A stretch of 64,000 nt of DNA from Lanius collurio (GCA_020086605.1 JACBWW010000012.1:11989925-12053924); one strand, 5' to 3'. Counted from the stretch's first letter, positions 36,009-50,410 are shown. Numbers and translations: made by a program. Notes: generated by a model not told the origin, from the letters alone.

Positions 36009-36350
36009 CTGTTCAACCTAGAGAAGAGAAGGCTCAGGAGGACATCAAAGAGCATGTCATTCATATATACAAATACCTGAAGGGAGAGTGAAAGAAAGAG
36101 AGAGACAGGTTTTTATCAGTGGTGCCCAGTGACAGGACAAGAGATGACAGACAAAAACATAGTAAGTTCTATTAAAACATAAGCAATAACTTTTTTCTGC
36201 TTTTACACCACTGAGAGTGATTAAGCACTGCAACATCTTGTCCTGAGAGGTTATGGATTCTCCATCCTTGGAACTATTCAGAAGCTGTCTGGACATGATC
36301 CTGGTCAACCAGCTCCAGGTAGCCCTGCCTGAGGTCCCTGGATAAAATGT
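36009..36350 (+). mobile_element. CR1 LINE fragment, plus strand
   Basis: From TTCAACCTAGAGAAGAGAAGG, through GGACATCAAAGAGC, TACCTGAAGGGAG, CCAGTGACAGGACAAGAG, GAGAGTGATTAAGCACTG and GGTTATGGATTCTCCATCC to CCAGGTAGCCCTGCCTGAGG, the block follows the 3' part of avian CR1 in the forward direction. It lacks the extreme 3' end. An interior stretch near 36150-36205 departs from the usual order. Confidence 0.85.
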
Positions 36351-37041
36351 GTACCTGCACTGTTTTCCCTCACAACAGATTATTGGTAGTAAGGCATGTA
36401 ATTTCTATCAGAACTAACCAGAAAAGGAAGTACAATTAAGATGGCAAAAGATGGGGAAAATCTAACCCTTATAGCAAAGATCTGCTCAAAACAATCCTGG
36501 TTGTTACAGTGAGCAAAACATGTGCAAGGAGAAGCTTGAGGAAGGACAGATGTGATACCTGAATCTTAAGGCAAATGCAGGGTGGCAAATCTAATCCCTA
36601 CCAGATGGCCTTATGATTACACCATCTTTCAGCACAGTGATGGAATTTGAGATTTTCTGTCTTGCAAGAAGCAGTTTCAGATGAGTTTCAGCAGAGTAAA
36701 TATGCACCATTGACTTTTATTCAGTTTTAATAGACTTTTGCAATACAGTTTTTAAAATGTACTTCTACTTTATGACTGCTACTTTCTCATACTCTCCTTC
36801 TTAATCTCTTTCCTCATAGATGTTTAATTGTGTAGAAGAATCACTGTGATGTATTTAACTTTCATATAATTTCCCTGTTTGGTAATAATACCCCCAATTA
36901 ACTACTGTTCTCATTAACCAATTTACTCATTTATAATCAAGGGCAATGGCTTTAACAGTTCTAATAATATGCCTTGTTAATAGTGTCTTAATGAGGATTA
37001 CCCTTATACTGCTCTCAGAAGGTTCCCTTTTCCTCTAAAAT

Positions 37042-37115
37042 GAGAAAAGGTATATTAATGAAAAATAACCTTGTATCTCCTGGCTAAGTGTTTTGTTGGA
37101 ATGAAAAGAAAATAT
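37042..37115. repeat. Dispersed repeat, copy A
   Basis: This 74-bp stretch aligns with 39911-39990 in the same orientation. The shared core CTAAGTGTTTTGTTGGAATG (37084-37103 and 39959-39978) is identical. The flanking GAGAAAAGG, ATAAC, CTCCTG and AAAATAT words recur in the same order, with a few substitutions and a small gap. The family is unknown. Confidence 0.75.
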
Positions 37116-39538
37116 GGAGAAGTACTGTAGATTTTTTACCTCCATAGGCTACCACTTAGAAAACCAGTAAATTAGAGTAGGTAGAGTACATGATGCATTA
37201 GTCCATAAATCACTTCTGGCCTCAGCCCTCTTTCTTACTTGCTATAATTAGACATCAAGAGGCTCTTTTTATATCCTCAGCTGAATCAGGATGTAGGCAT
37301 TCTTATCAGCTTCACTGGACGTAGCAAAGAGAATACTGTTAATTAACTCAGGAAAAGAAGTGAAATGAAATATCTAGTCAAGCTTTTATAAAATTAAACT
37401 AAAAGGTCAAATCTAAGAGAATCTTCTTCCGTAGAACTGAGAAAACACAATAAAACTGCAATGACTGAATATACGCTCTGCTAGCAGTAGCATCAAAAAT
37501 TTAATGCTTGGAATTAACAAATAATGAGACAGGTTTACCAATGATCAGCAAAAAGAATCTGGAATGGCCATGTTAAAAAGAGAAGCTCACACATTCACAA
37601 GTAGAATGGAGAAGCTGCCTAAGAAATCTTGCATTTAGAATAAAGGGGAATGGCAGCATTAGTTAATGCATGGTCAGGCAACCTTGGAAGTTTAAGTGTT
37701 GGAGGAAGAAGCACTTGGTGAACAATAAGTCTATAGTACATCCAAACTGACAGAGAACTGAATCCATCTTTCCTTTTACAGTTTTGCCAAAACAGAACAC
37801 TCACAGACTGGCTGGTCAAACAGTCTCTGAGGAACAGAAACCTGTGCAGTGCACATCTGCTATGCTGCATTTTGAACATGTAAAGGTCCACTAACCTCTG
37901 ATGCTTATGATATTTTAAGACAAAATTATAAACACCTGAAGTCCTCCATTTTCCACCATGTTACTCTGATGTCTCTATATTCCACATTCTAGCACTGCTG
38001 GGGTTTGAATCTTGCCTTCAGTGATCAATAAGGATCTTAAGGCATATTTAGGTGAGGAAAATAATTCAATTTCATTAGTTCTAAGCACTGAAGACATGGC
38101 AATTGATATGATAACCACCTATGCTGAGGTGGGGAGAAGCTGATTTTCAGAAGTCAATATTTGCCAGCATCTAGAAATGTAGATTTGCCATAAGCAGCTC
38201 TTTTCTTGCCTATATTTTGGTTTTAATGAGTGGAAATTAGAAGATAAAAAGAGTAATGTCCCAGCAATATTTCTGTTCCAGAAAAGCCATTACAGCTACA
38301 GCTTTAAAGTGTCCAAATACATTCATTCAGTTTAGGATTCAGAACAGCAAAAATGTAAATGTCACACTGTTTTTCAACCTTTTGCAGAGATGTCAGATCA
38401 AGGTCTGTTCACCCTACACACCTGACTACACCTTTAACTTATATTTTTGATCAAGCACAGAAGCTGGAAGTAGCCTCAGCATTTTTAAGGAGAGAATTTT
38501 TGAGAAGAGAGTTCTCTAACAAAGAAATTGTATTAGTTTTCATTATTTCTTGGAAGATTCCCATGATAACAAGAAACACACATGGATGAAAACTTGTTTG
38601 CACTAAACTAATCAGACATTATCCTACAGACTTCATCGGAGGCAATATTTTACCTGGTATCTTAGGAGGACTAGATTTTACTTTCCCTTGAGGAGTCACT
38701 ATTTTTACTGGTAAGCAGGCAGTGTCCTTTATACAGCAATTCTGAGGCAGCTCATGCAAGTGATAAGGACTCACTGAACAAATTTTGATGCATTCAGAGA
38801 ATTCATATGAGAAGGTAATTAGATAAATTCATATAATACAGTTTTCAAAAAAAAAAAAACAAACCAGGGATGGTTTTGTTCTCTTCCTTGGGCTTCAAAA
38901 CAATGCAAGTCCTCGGATTTGGTACTGAATTTAACAATGAGCTCCTTGCCCTTGACTATGTACAAGCTACTTCTAAATCACTGGCATGCCAGTTCAATTC
39001 CATCACTTATTTATTTTTTTAGGCTGGAAGAATTTAAAGCCAAATTTAATTAAGCTTCTGACATTGTGAGATGGCATACAGAAAATTGTTTAAAAGATAA
39101 GTCTGTGTGACTTGGTTCTTGATATCAATCCCATTTTGATTTCCTACATTATCATTGTTTGAAAAAATGTCTTAAAGCTGTAGGTTTTTTTCCATGGCTG
39201 GGGTTTATCATCTGTTCCACAGATTTATGCCTTCCTTTGCATCTAAAGACATGCATGTTCCTATGGAATGTGTTCTATGCAGTTGGCTGGCTCCTGATTA
39301 CATCTTGTTTCTCCCCACATGAAAATACCTGGGGTGCAAAATTGGACAACTTCACTTTTCTGTTTATTGTGAAAATCAGGCTGAAGCTACAGGGGAAGAA
39401 CTGGGGATAGAGCCAATCAGAACCTTGTCTGATATATTTTAGGGCTTACCTGACTGTTAATGAAAAACGATATTTTTATTCCTATTTTTGCAGAGCTGGC
39501 TTAACTATGGCATAAATAGATGAGAGAGGCCACAGAGG

Positions 39539-39566
39539 AAAAAAAAAAAAAAAAAAAAAAAAAAAA
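39539..39566. repeat. Poly(A) run, 28 bp
   Basis: An uninterrupted adenine run followed by GAAGAAG. No retrocopy is recognisable on its left side. Confidence 0.9.
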
Positions 39567-39910
39567 GAAGAAGCTTGGCCAAAGGATAGGAGTAAAAAAA
39601 ATATGCACGAAACAGTCATAAACCTGGACACTGGACAAGTAGAAACCATGACCTTCTTGGTCCAAACTCTTTCTGTAAACTATTACACAGCTTTAAGTCA
39701 CCAGCAGACTTGGCTAGTTTTGGAAAATGGAACATTTTTTCATATCTTGTAGCTAAAATTTCAGTCCTATTAGGCTACAGTCTTTCACGAATCACCGGGA
39801 TTTCAGTGCTAATGAACTGTGCTCCAACCATTTCACTTCTTTGAAAGTCTATGGTTCAGCTAAAATTACTCATTTATGTAGTGGTACCTGTTCATTCACT
39901 CAGAGAGAGA

Positions 39911-39990
39911 GAGAAAAGGCATATGAATGTAAAATAACTTTCTACTGCTACCTCCTGCCTAAGTGTTTTGTTGGAATGCAAAAAAAATAT
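39911..39990. repeat. Dispersed repeat, copy B
   Basis: Partner of 37042-37115, about 2.9 kb away and in direct orientation. It carries about 6 extra bases (around CTGCTAC) compared with copy A. The similarity stops on both sides. Confidence 0.75.
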
Positions 39991-40205
39991 ACTTAGAATT
40001 GCCATTTGATTATAGCCTGGATGTTAAATCACACTGAAGTAACGTGATAGACTGAACTTTGTTTACACAAACTGGTTGAGTCATGTGATAAATTTCTCCC
40101 TGATAACCCAGGCAGATGCCCTGAAGTGTTTACATGCTAGATGAAGGAAAAGGCAGGTAAGAAGCAGATCCTTTGGAGGTAGGGTAATGCTTTTTATCAT
40201 GTCAA

Positions 40206-40321
40206 TTTCCTCCCTCCCAGTAAGGCACAACTGCATCTGACAGTGTAAAACTCCTTGCCTTGGGAGATACTGGGTGTTCACATGGAAGCTTGAAGGTTTC
40301 CTCCCTCTCAACAAGGCACAA
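40206..40321. repeat. Short direct repeat pair, 25 bp, 91 bp apart
   Basis: TTTCCTCCCTCCCAGTAAGG plus CACAA (40206-40230) recurs as TTTCCTCCCTCTCAACAAGG plus CACAA (40297-40321), with three mismatches. It may be a remnant of a local tandem duplication; the sequence between does not align. Confidence 0.7.
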
Positions 40322-43300
40322 ATGGCACAAGAAAAAGCAGGGCCAAGCAGCAGTTGTGTCATTAGAAGGGGCCACAAACTTTCAAAGAGCCCCAAAGTGC
40401 CCCACAGCTTATTTCCACAGTGTTGCTTCGGACTGTAAAATCCCTGTGTGGGGGAGGTGTAGTCTAATTGTTTTAAAATAAACCTGGCTCATATGTACAC
40501 AGGTCATTCACTGTCGTTTCACTCTGATCCACCACAAGAGAACTATTAACAAGAACCTCAGTTACTCTGCCCCAGAGGTGGGCTGTAACAACTACTAAAT
40601 AAAAATCTATAGAACCAGCAAGAGAGGCCAGAAGTGTCAGAAGTGGTCATATTGCCATTTTAAATCCTTAGCTGAAAAATTAAAAAATAGTCATGTTCTG
40701 TTCAAAGCATATGAACAGCATATAAATGAGGAAGATATGTTTATACAATCCAGACTGCTTCAATTCAAGAGTCAGTCAACCAGCTGCCCAACTTGAAAGA
40801 TGGATTACACTTTCACACACCTCAATCAAGGCCTAGACAGATCTCCACCATTTCATGGTACATAATATTTCAGACTTGGGTTTTTAATCATTGGCTTTTT
40901 GGACACAGCTACTGTAACCCATTTAGCATCAGCCTGGATGAGCTACCTGAATACTTCCACAAAGTTGTTCTGAAGGGCTGTGGCAGAGACAGGAACTTCT
41001 TCCACTTCTCTTCACTGCTAAAGAAAACTAAGGTCTGTGCTAAGCAAATCTACTCTCAGCCTCAAAATCCATTTTTCCTCTGCTGAGGTAGTATCTCTTT
41101 TCTGGCCTCCTAGGCCAGATACTGCTCGTTCCATCTTGTGATGGAAAACTGGTAAACCATAACAAAAGCTAAAAGGCTGCTCTTCATTGTTCTCTGGAAA
41201 AAAAATGTAAAACCTTGAGGAAGAGACCTAGCATATACTACACAAATTAAAGATTAAAAAATGGGCTGTCCTGGAAAGATGCTGTGGAGGCTCAATATCT
41301 GTTGGGATCTGGCTCTGTGCCTTTACTTACAAAAGATAAGCCCAGGACTCCCCTTCATGAGTCAGCAATAACGTAAAAGTAATTGAACATCCTGCAAGGA
41401 GAGATCTGTCATGTTCCTGTATTTCACTGGTTCAATAACCTAATGTTATTAAAATTTCTTGCAATCTTCTTGCTATAGGCAGTGCCTTATTTGATCAGAT
41501 GATTATGAAAGATGGAGGGGCCTGTTAGCTTATAGTGTTTCCTTCCGATAAAGAATTACATGGTAGGCTGATTCAACCTGAATGTGAAAGTGAAAATAAG
41601 AATTTCTTTGCCTCCTTTCTCATTTTTCTATTTTGATTTCCTTATATTTTTTATCCAAGAATGTCATAGACTAGTAATACCCCATGACTCCATTTCACAC
41701 TTACTTAGCAATGGTATTTATGACTTACCTCTGGTAGCAATCTGCTTATATGAAGGCATGCAATATATCTTGGGATCAGGCAAAACCTCCTTTTCCTCTT
41801 TTTAGATGATATCCTTGTACACTTTTATTTAACTGCATTTCCATTTTTTTCCACTACTTTTCTGTAGCTTTTCCCACCTTCACTTCTATACAAGACAAAT
41901 ACCAAGATGAATGTCTGCTTTTACAATGTTTTCCTTGGAGGGAGAGAGCACAGGAATTTGCTTTGACATGCTCATGCTTATAATTGTCTGCTGTATTCTC
42001 AAGACACATCAGTGTATAATCTTTCCTAATTTCCTTTTAATCCTCCCCAACAATAACCTTCCTTTCTACACAAGTCTCTAAAGAGGTGGTGTTGAATCTC
42101 TCCCTCATATCCCCTGATGTTAGGATGCTCAATGCATATTCCCTAGCAGAAACAAAACCATGCCCAGCCACAGACCCAGAATGAAATATTTTTTAGACCA
42201 ATACATGGATACATCTGAATGTTAGGAATCTCATGTCTGTTTATAGTTATGGTTGTAATGTCTCCCCCAGCAGATGACATGGAAATGGTCTGGGTACTAA
42301 AAGAAGAAAAAGAAAGCCCACCGCTCTGTTAGAAACTAATTTACATCACACCAGACATTTCCATTACTTTCTCTACTATGCCATAAACATAGAACTATGT
42401 GTTTCCTCTTGTTCTGCATAAAACCCTGTGAGAGCCCAGAGTATGGTCTCAGTGAACAAGCTTCTGTAGCAAAGAATAGCTGCTAGCAGAAAAGAGGCTT
42501 CTGGAGGCATAACTGTGTGACAGACATGATAGGTCTTATTGCTCTTGACTCTTCCCACCTTTCTTAAGTGGAGTCTCTGTGCCCCCCATCTCTGCCCTGA
42601 TGATGCTTGCTTGCTATGCAAAATTCTGATAAGAACCAGAATGTAGCAGTCAATTTAGAAGCTTATTTACCAGAAAAATCTCCCCCTCTCTGTAAAAACA
42701 ATTAGAGCTGTTGTCATAAATCCTTTGCTGGCAGATGCTACTGCTGTGATGATATCTATCAACCATTTCAGTCCCATTCATTCCTTGCTGGACACAGTAC
42801 TCAGCAGATTCTCTGTCATATCCATGAATAAGCTCTCTTCTGACAGACCATGCCAGAGCTTGGACACACTAGCTGCATCCTGAGCCTGCTGCTGGCTCCT
42901 GGAAGTCCTTCCTGGTGCTTGCTCAGTTCTTCATGCTCTGTTTCATACCTTTGGAGGGAAACATTAATTTTACCTAAAGTAACTGTAGCTGTCTGAAAAC
43001 CAGGTTTAGACTAAACTAATTGACTATATTGATTCTGTAGGCCATGGAGAGTAATAAGAATCTACTAAACACTGATGCTCCCCACCCATCTCAGGATAGA
43101 AGGACTGCTTTTTTCATAGGCTTCACTAGAACAGAGAAGTGTCATCAACTGACTGAGCAACAATCTTGAAATACTGATGCAAGTAGTGACTGTGATAGGC
43201 AATATTGTACCACTATATTTATGGATTTTAGTTTTCTAAGCAAGCAAATGTGAATTAGAAATACCACATGTGTAACTGTGATGTCCCTTATATTACAATA

Positions 43301-46300
43301 AAGTGACATTTGTATCATTACAGGACATTGTTATGGAGTGCAACTGTTCAGAAAGCTGATATGTATGGCTGAGGTACAAAAAACCACAAATCCATGTCAA
43401 TCCACATGGTGTGGTCATAGCCGATTTTGAGTGTGTCATGATCTAGCTGACTATAGATTGACAATTCTGCCAGCTTTTACAGGACATTTCCTTCCCCTTT
43501 CCCAAATACAGCTGCTTAAACCATGACTAGGAAACTGTCACAGTTTCACCTCTCTACCAGGGAATAAACTGAAATTATGAGAGTAGGAACTACATTTTCC
43601 TGTTCTTTATATTCTTCCACTAATTCATCCTTTTCCCAGTTCTCCTCTTCTGTACTGCTTTTCTTAGTCTTTAAGTTCCTCCCTTCCCCTTATTCCCTTT
43701 GAATTATCTGTCCATTTAAAATTCCAACAACACAGTAATCATTTCTCACACTTTTAATGATAGCTCATAATTGCTAACAAGAAAGAGAAGCAAACCATAT
43801 GAAAAAGTGTATGCATAAAATTGTCATAATGTCAAACACACTACTGAGATCAGTAATGAGGAGGTTGGGCCTTAGTTAAGACAGCTAGACAGTAAATATG
43901 TACCAGGAAGAAGAGGCAGAATATAAAAATGAATAAAATAGTGGCTGTGGAAAGATAAATTAATATAGCAAGGTAAATTATGTTAGAATCGGAGAGAAGA
44001 AAGCGGTTCCCTTTAAGTAGCATAGATAACATGGTAAATAACTTTAGGAACAACTGGAAATGAATGACATTTGTGGGACCTAACTGGTGCCATTTCACTC
44101 TCACTCCGCAGGAGAGGTGGCGACTCCATGAACATTCACTGCCTTCCTTGCTGTGATCACTGGCACTGAACACAGCACATGTTGGACCAATGCTATGAAC
44201 ACAACCACAAAACTCTAACATGCAGTGGGTTCCTTGGATCATGGGTCATGCAAACATGTAAATTTGTTAGTTCACCAAAGATAATTTCTTGATTTATCTT
44301 AGCACTTCTGCTTCTCAGCCCACACTATTTAATTGAAGCAACTGACCAAACATTTCAGAGGACCCACCTTACCCAGGGGAGGACAAGGTGACAAATTCTG
44401 CCAAGGATCCTGCTGAGTCCAGCAAGAAGGGATTATATGGGAAGGGGAGTTGGAAGTGTATCATGGTCTTTTTTTTTCTGGACCAACATTTACAGCTCCT
44501 GCCTCTATTGGAACCTTCAAGCAATGTTCACTTTTAGACAGAAACATCATGCAACCAGAACTGTAATCCAGTTCATTACTGGTTTTATAGGTGGAATGGC
44601 AGCCCATCTCTGCTAAAAAATGTGGCTTCAAAAAGGCCAGCTCTGCTAAGGACTTGACAGTCAGTTCATTAAGACAATATCTTTCTGTATCTGCTGCTCA
44701 CAGGAAAAGGCTTTTAGCGGAAAGAGGGTAAATCTGATGCAGTGAAGTTGAGAAGAATTCACCTCTTCACATTTTTATGAGAAAAATATTTCTTTGCACT
44801 AACAGTAGATTTAAATTTAAGTCATGACAGTCAAACCCAAAAAAGTCACAGTGTGCAATGCTGAATATCCAGTACTTACCACAAATCATCTGCTGTTGAA
44901 AATCTGATCATGTCTCCTGAGGTTTCCATAAATGGTTCCAGTAATTGGGGTTGCAGTTGGCCAGCTGCCGTTTAAGTCAAGCTCCCTTAATTGGAGAGAT
45001 ATGCCTGTGCTCCCCAGGGAATTTCCTCATCAGGACATCCATATGTATTTCTGCAGACCCCCTCAAACTTTTTCCACTCAAGGTTATCTAGCAAATGTGC
45101 TTTTCAGAAACACCAAGTGATACCTGCATCAACATAGATATTAATTGTAATGCTTTAACTCTGGTTAGGATAAACTGGGGGTGGGGGAATCGGGTGGGCA
45201 AGGGGAAGTGACAAGAAACTGATAATCTACTTGTGATCTCCAGAAGTCAAAGAGGGTGAGATTTGGGTGGGTTTGTGTTAGAACTTTCTGGTTTTCTTCA
45301 TTTCCAAGGATGGATGAGCATTTTAAGGGAGAGAGGTGAATGGCCTAGGTGTGTTTTGGAGTTCAGAGGAGAAAAGAAAGTGTCAGATGTCAAATCCAAT
45401 ACACATTTTACACAGTACAGGAGCTATCACGCAAATCTATTTCAGTGATCTGGGTGTGTGCAGGAGGGATCCCAGATTCCACAGTCCCTTTTAAAATAGC
45501 TTGCACATAGCAGTGGGGCTTCATAGGCAAATGACCTCCTTTTACGTGATGAGCCAGTCTTAGCTAATTAGCTTTTATAGTCAATCTGTATCGTAAAAAC
45601 ATATAAAATACTAATCTTAAGCACATCTTACATTTTCCTTCTTTCTCACTTGATTCTGATCTCAGCAAATCAAGTTAGTGGCGGATTAGACCCAGGCTTT
45701 ACTCATGGAACACAAACCAGTTGTTCTCATGCAGTATTTCCCTTATTAAATTCTTGTTTGAGGTAGAAAAAAGTAATTTTTTTTCTGGAATCTGAATGAG
45801 ATGGCCACAGCCATAAGGTTCTGTTGCACATGAGTTGCCGGAAGAGCTGAGACAAGAATCTCTTTGCTGAACAAGCTAAGGAATAAGTGCTTCTTGTGCT
45901 GGGAATGGAAGATAATACAAAGTGTTCAGGATGAGGAAATGACTGAGTCTCACAACTCCCTCTGTACAACTGTGCATATCACTGGCTTCCCATCACAGAA
46001 TGCTCTGCCTGGTGCCTAAGGTACTCAGATGAGTTTCAGGTATGCATTTCTTTGCTCCATTGTTTTCCATATTTCATACCTATTCTCAGAAATATCCCAT
46101 TAACATTCTCTTTGCTGTAAATGTCCCTAGTGGCTTGACATTTGGGAATGAGCAGCTTATGTGGCCTAAGATGTCAGTTAATTTTAGCAGTGGCAAAACT
46201 TGAGATGGCTGCCCTCCCCACACAAAAATATGGGTGGCATGCTCATAAATCCAGATGTTAGTGGTTTGAAAAGGCTGACAACTTCTCCTGTTTCATGGAA

Positions 46301-48697
46301 AAGGAAAAGAGGAGATTTCAATATAAAAAAAGGAATCTGCACACATTTGCCATGTGAGTTCACTGGCACATATCCTGCTAACACTGCCAGCTTTTTTAGT
46401 ATCTTGGTCAAATTCTCAAATCTGGCATATTTTACTGCTTCATGCTCTTTGTCTTCAAATACTGTTGCTATGTCTGGAGTGCACTGCTAGGGCAAAAATA
46501 ACTTACTGCAAATTTCAGAGCACTGCCTTCAGTGTAGCCTGCATTCTGCCAATGAAAATTTCACCTGGGGAAGAAAATGAGGGGAAAAGTAACCCTTTGT
46601 AGTCCTGAATTCTTAGGTCACTGGGATCTGTCTTGTGACAAACTACATATGGGTATCATCCACACACAGAGCTGGTGCTCTGGAGGAAGAACCCACAGTA
46701 AGGCTCTGCCCTTAGGGAGAGCTGTATCCACATTCACCTCTCACACACCAGAATCAGAGCTGCAGAGGGTAAATCATAAGCAGCCACCATGATGGTCTTG
46801 GGGACCTGCAGCATGCACAGCCTCCCTTCCATACCCATGACAGAACAGGCACAATACACCCTACTAGAGGATGTTGCTGCAAAGGAAGAAAGAGTAGAGG
46901 AAATCCTTTACCTCCCTTGAGTTACTCTGTGCTTGAATATCTGCAGGAAAGATGTAGGTTATTGAATCCTGCCACAGAAGAAGCCTGGTTTCTGCAGGTT
47001 GAAGTCTTGAGGCTCAGTGATATTGCTTTATAGGATCATACAAGCTATGTCTGAAAGTCTTCCTCAAGCTGGGACAGGTGTAAGGCCAAGAGTTCTGTTC
47101 TCTGGGGTCCCACTGCACTCACCAGCAGGATGTTTGCAACAGGGTTCCTGGTCTTCCTCCTTTGTTGTCTTCCAGACCCTTTTCTCCCTCAAGCTTGGGT
47201 GATATCACAGAGCTGGTTCAAAAATTACTGTGGGGAGAGATCAACAACTGGGTATGCCCATAAGCACTGGTTTTATAGAACACCATGGGTCTGCATCAAC
47301 TCTATGATTATTCCAATAGAAAATCTTTACACTTTAAATAGAGAAGTCTGAAAAAGTAAACAAACCTCCTGCCTGGAAGTGACCTTTTTGTTATTCTGAG
47401 TCTCTCTGACAAATCTGGCAGCAGGTCACACTTGTATCTTTGCTCAGCACAACCCTGTCCTCCTTGCCCCTGCACCAGACAAGTATTCCCAGAGCTGGCT
47501 GAACCAGAGCTGGCTGAATTCTCCTTAGCAAACTCCAACTTGTGTGCAGCACTCTCTTCCACTCTTACTAACACAAACCTTGTTTCAACTCTCCAAGTTC
47601 CCCAAAACAGAAGTCAGGCCTGGAAAGAAAAATCATCTAGACCCACATTGTTAGTGGTGCTATTTATGATGTGAGTTCAAAGACTGTTTTAGGGGATGCT
47701 GAAGACAATTGAGGGTGTTTTGCTTTATCCCATAAAACAAAGAAATGTGTAAATATAGACATGTGGGGAGAAGGTAGACAAAGTGTATTCTTGTAAAATC
47801 AATAAGAGCTGATTTGCTAGCCTGGACTGCTCTATCAGAGTGGCTGCTCTCACTGGCCATACTGGGGAATTGGCTGAAAGAGGTTAGCTCTCATTAGTGT
47901 TTCAGGGTTCAGTGGAAAACAGTAGCTCCCAAGGAACCTAGGTATTTCCAAGCTGGAAAAATCTAACAGCATGCTCTACACTGTTGGAGCAAGACAGAGG
48001 GACTGAGACACTGGTTTCATAAGGAATGCAGATAATAAGTGGCAATAATAAAATATAAGTTTTCATGGGTCTCCTTTAGGATCACCCATTGTTAAGCAAA
48101 ACTCTAATTAAAGTAAGGCAGAAAAGAGCAAACTCTGGACAGAGTGATAGCTTTAGAAGCAGATTTTCCAGTTTTTGTAAAATTTCACTGCATTTTTCAG
48201 CCATTTATACAGCAGATAACCAGTGTCTGCTTTGCACTGTGGTGGAGGATTATGGCAGCTAAGGTGTGCTTTTTTGTGGACTTCTGTGCACTTCAAACAC
48301 TGGGAATTAAAATGAGAAAGGCTTATTTTCCTGAATAATTTCAATTGCAGAAGAAGTACAGGAGAATTTTGTCTCCCATTCTAATGTTTCTGCTATCTTT
48401 TTTGAGATGCAAGAGGTTATTTCTGGAGACTGTTGGAAGCTAGGACACTGACAGTTTTGAGATAAATCAAGACTCAAAGCCTTAAAGCCATGTCCTCCAA
48501 GTTTTGGGACACAGACTGAAAGGATCAGCTTTTGGAGGCAAAATAGTCCTATAATCCTAAGTATTGAGCATTGAAGTTCAGCCCTGATTTACAGTTCTGT
48601 TGAAAAAATTATAAACCCCAAAGTATTCAGGAGATATAAAACCAGAGCTCTTAGATCACTAATGACCCTACATATCATATGACCACCCCCTTATTTG

Positions 48698-48765
48698 TCA
48701 TTGTGCATGTCAGGGCTCTGTCAAGTAGAGGTAGAGGCTATGCCAAAACATCTCATGCACAATGA
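48698..48765. repeat. Perfect 12-bp inverted repeat, 44-nt spacer
   Basis: TCATTGTGCATG (48698-48709) and CATGCACAATGA (48754-48765) are exact reverse complements. The spacer does not extend the stem. It could be a hairpin, a remnant of small terminal inverted repeats, or chance. Confidence 0.65.
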
Positions 48766-50410
48766 AATGAAGACAAGAAAGATTAGGCATGAGCCTCGAA
48801 CTCCAATGAGGGACACTGGCCAGAGGGAAATTCACAGATTCATTTAATTGGGTTTTATTGTGTCTTAGTTGGGTTTTGCAGTGTGTGCCTTAAATCCTTC
48901 TGCTAATTCTGACTCCCTTCTCTCTCTTCTTGCTATATTCAGCTTTCTTTACTATAGGTTTATCACCTGTCTCCTGGGGAGCAGCTCTCACTACTGAGGA
49001 CTGGTTTCTTGTGATGGTAACCTTTCATTTCTTCTTCTTGTAAAATCATGAGGACTAATTGAAAATTACTTTCCCCAGTTACTATCGACTTACTAATCTA
49101 TCTGGTCTACAATTTGATTCCTAGAACATTTCTCTCTGATCACAGATTATCATCATCATCATTGGAAATATGTCATCCTTGACCTCAAGAGAAACTATAA
49201 CTGACCTTCCCCTTTTCACTTGTATAGCCAGAGGTCTTTAACACTAAAATTCCCAAATATTACATCAGATTTGGAAGTGATGAGCCAAAAATATGGAGAT
49301 CAGCTATCCCAGTGGTTTCTGATCTTAGCTTAACCTCAAAGTGACAGAATAGGGCAACACAATTTCCCTTTATTCCAAGTATGGTCCAGCCTGTAAATCC
49401 AGCTTCCTTGTGCACATCAAATAGAAGGGAAATCATATGATTATTTGGTCATAGAGACTTGATATATGGTTACCAGAGCAGAATCAGAGTTCAGTGTCTG
49501 TCATTATGGGGTGCTATTGCCAGCTGCAGAGGAATGGAGGGACATGGACAGACTCAAAAGTCTGGCAAGCTTTATTGCCATATTTGATTTTGAAAATTTC
49601 TCAAAGTCTCTCTTTATAAGCAAGAGACATACTGCACAATTCAAAATAAAATGTCTCAGTCAGAAAGGCAATCCAGTGAAATTCCAAGTATGCTTTTCTC
49701 ACCTGTTTACCCACTAGATCAGCAGCCTCTTCTTGTGGTACTATGAATCATTTCATTGATACTACTGTTGTTCCTGGGCACAGCTCCTACGGTGACATCT
49801 GGGACTTTCCAAAACCAAATAATGGAACACCCAATTAATTTCTCCGTGGCTTTACTTCTCTTCATATGCTACATTTGAATTTTCTCTCAAATCCACTGCA
49901 GTGTGAAAATAATACTGAAAAAAACCCCAACTTTATTTCATAAATTATTTGTCTGCTGCATTCCACTGCTTTACTTTCATCTTAACTGTGTACTTAAAAA
50001 TTCATCACCATGTTGCTTTCTTCTTTTTTCTAATATAATCTATGGTTAAGGAAGAGAGAGGCAAGACAATAAATACCAAGGGCCAGTACTTCCAGTGGAA
50101 CTCCAAAAAGTCACAAATAGCATGTGCTAGTGTATAGCTTTACATGACAGCGGATATCTATTTACATATACAAAATACATTGTTAGCCACAATGTTCTGT
50201 GAACATGGAATGTCCTACCACCTGCACAAACACTCACAGATACCCTGAACATATTTCTCCAGAATGACTCACAGTTGCCTTGAAAAGGCAAGTGGAACTG
50301 GCAAGACTGTGCTGATATTTCTACCTAATTAAACTTTTCCAAGCACAGAACACTCACCTGTGTTCCTTGGGCATGCAACGCAGCAAGTCTGAAGATGTAC
50401 ATTACTTCTT

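Noticed and set aside
43850..44242. A 130-codon minus-strand open frame ending in a hydrophobic segment
   Set aside because: No recognisable domain; the apparent membrane segment comes from a T- and A-rich stretch. Kept only as a note.
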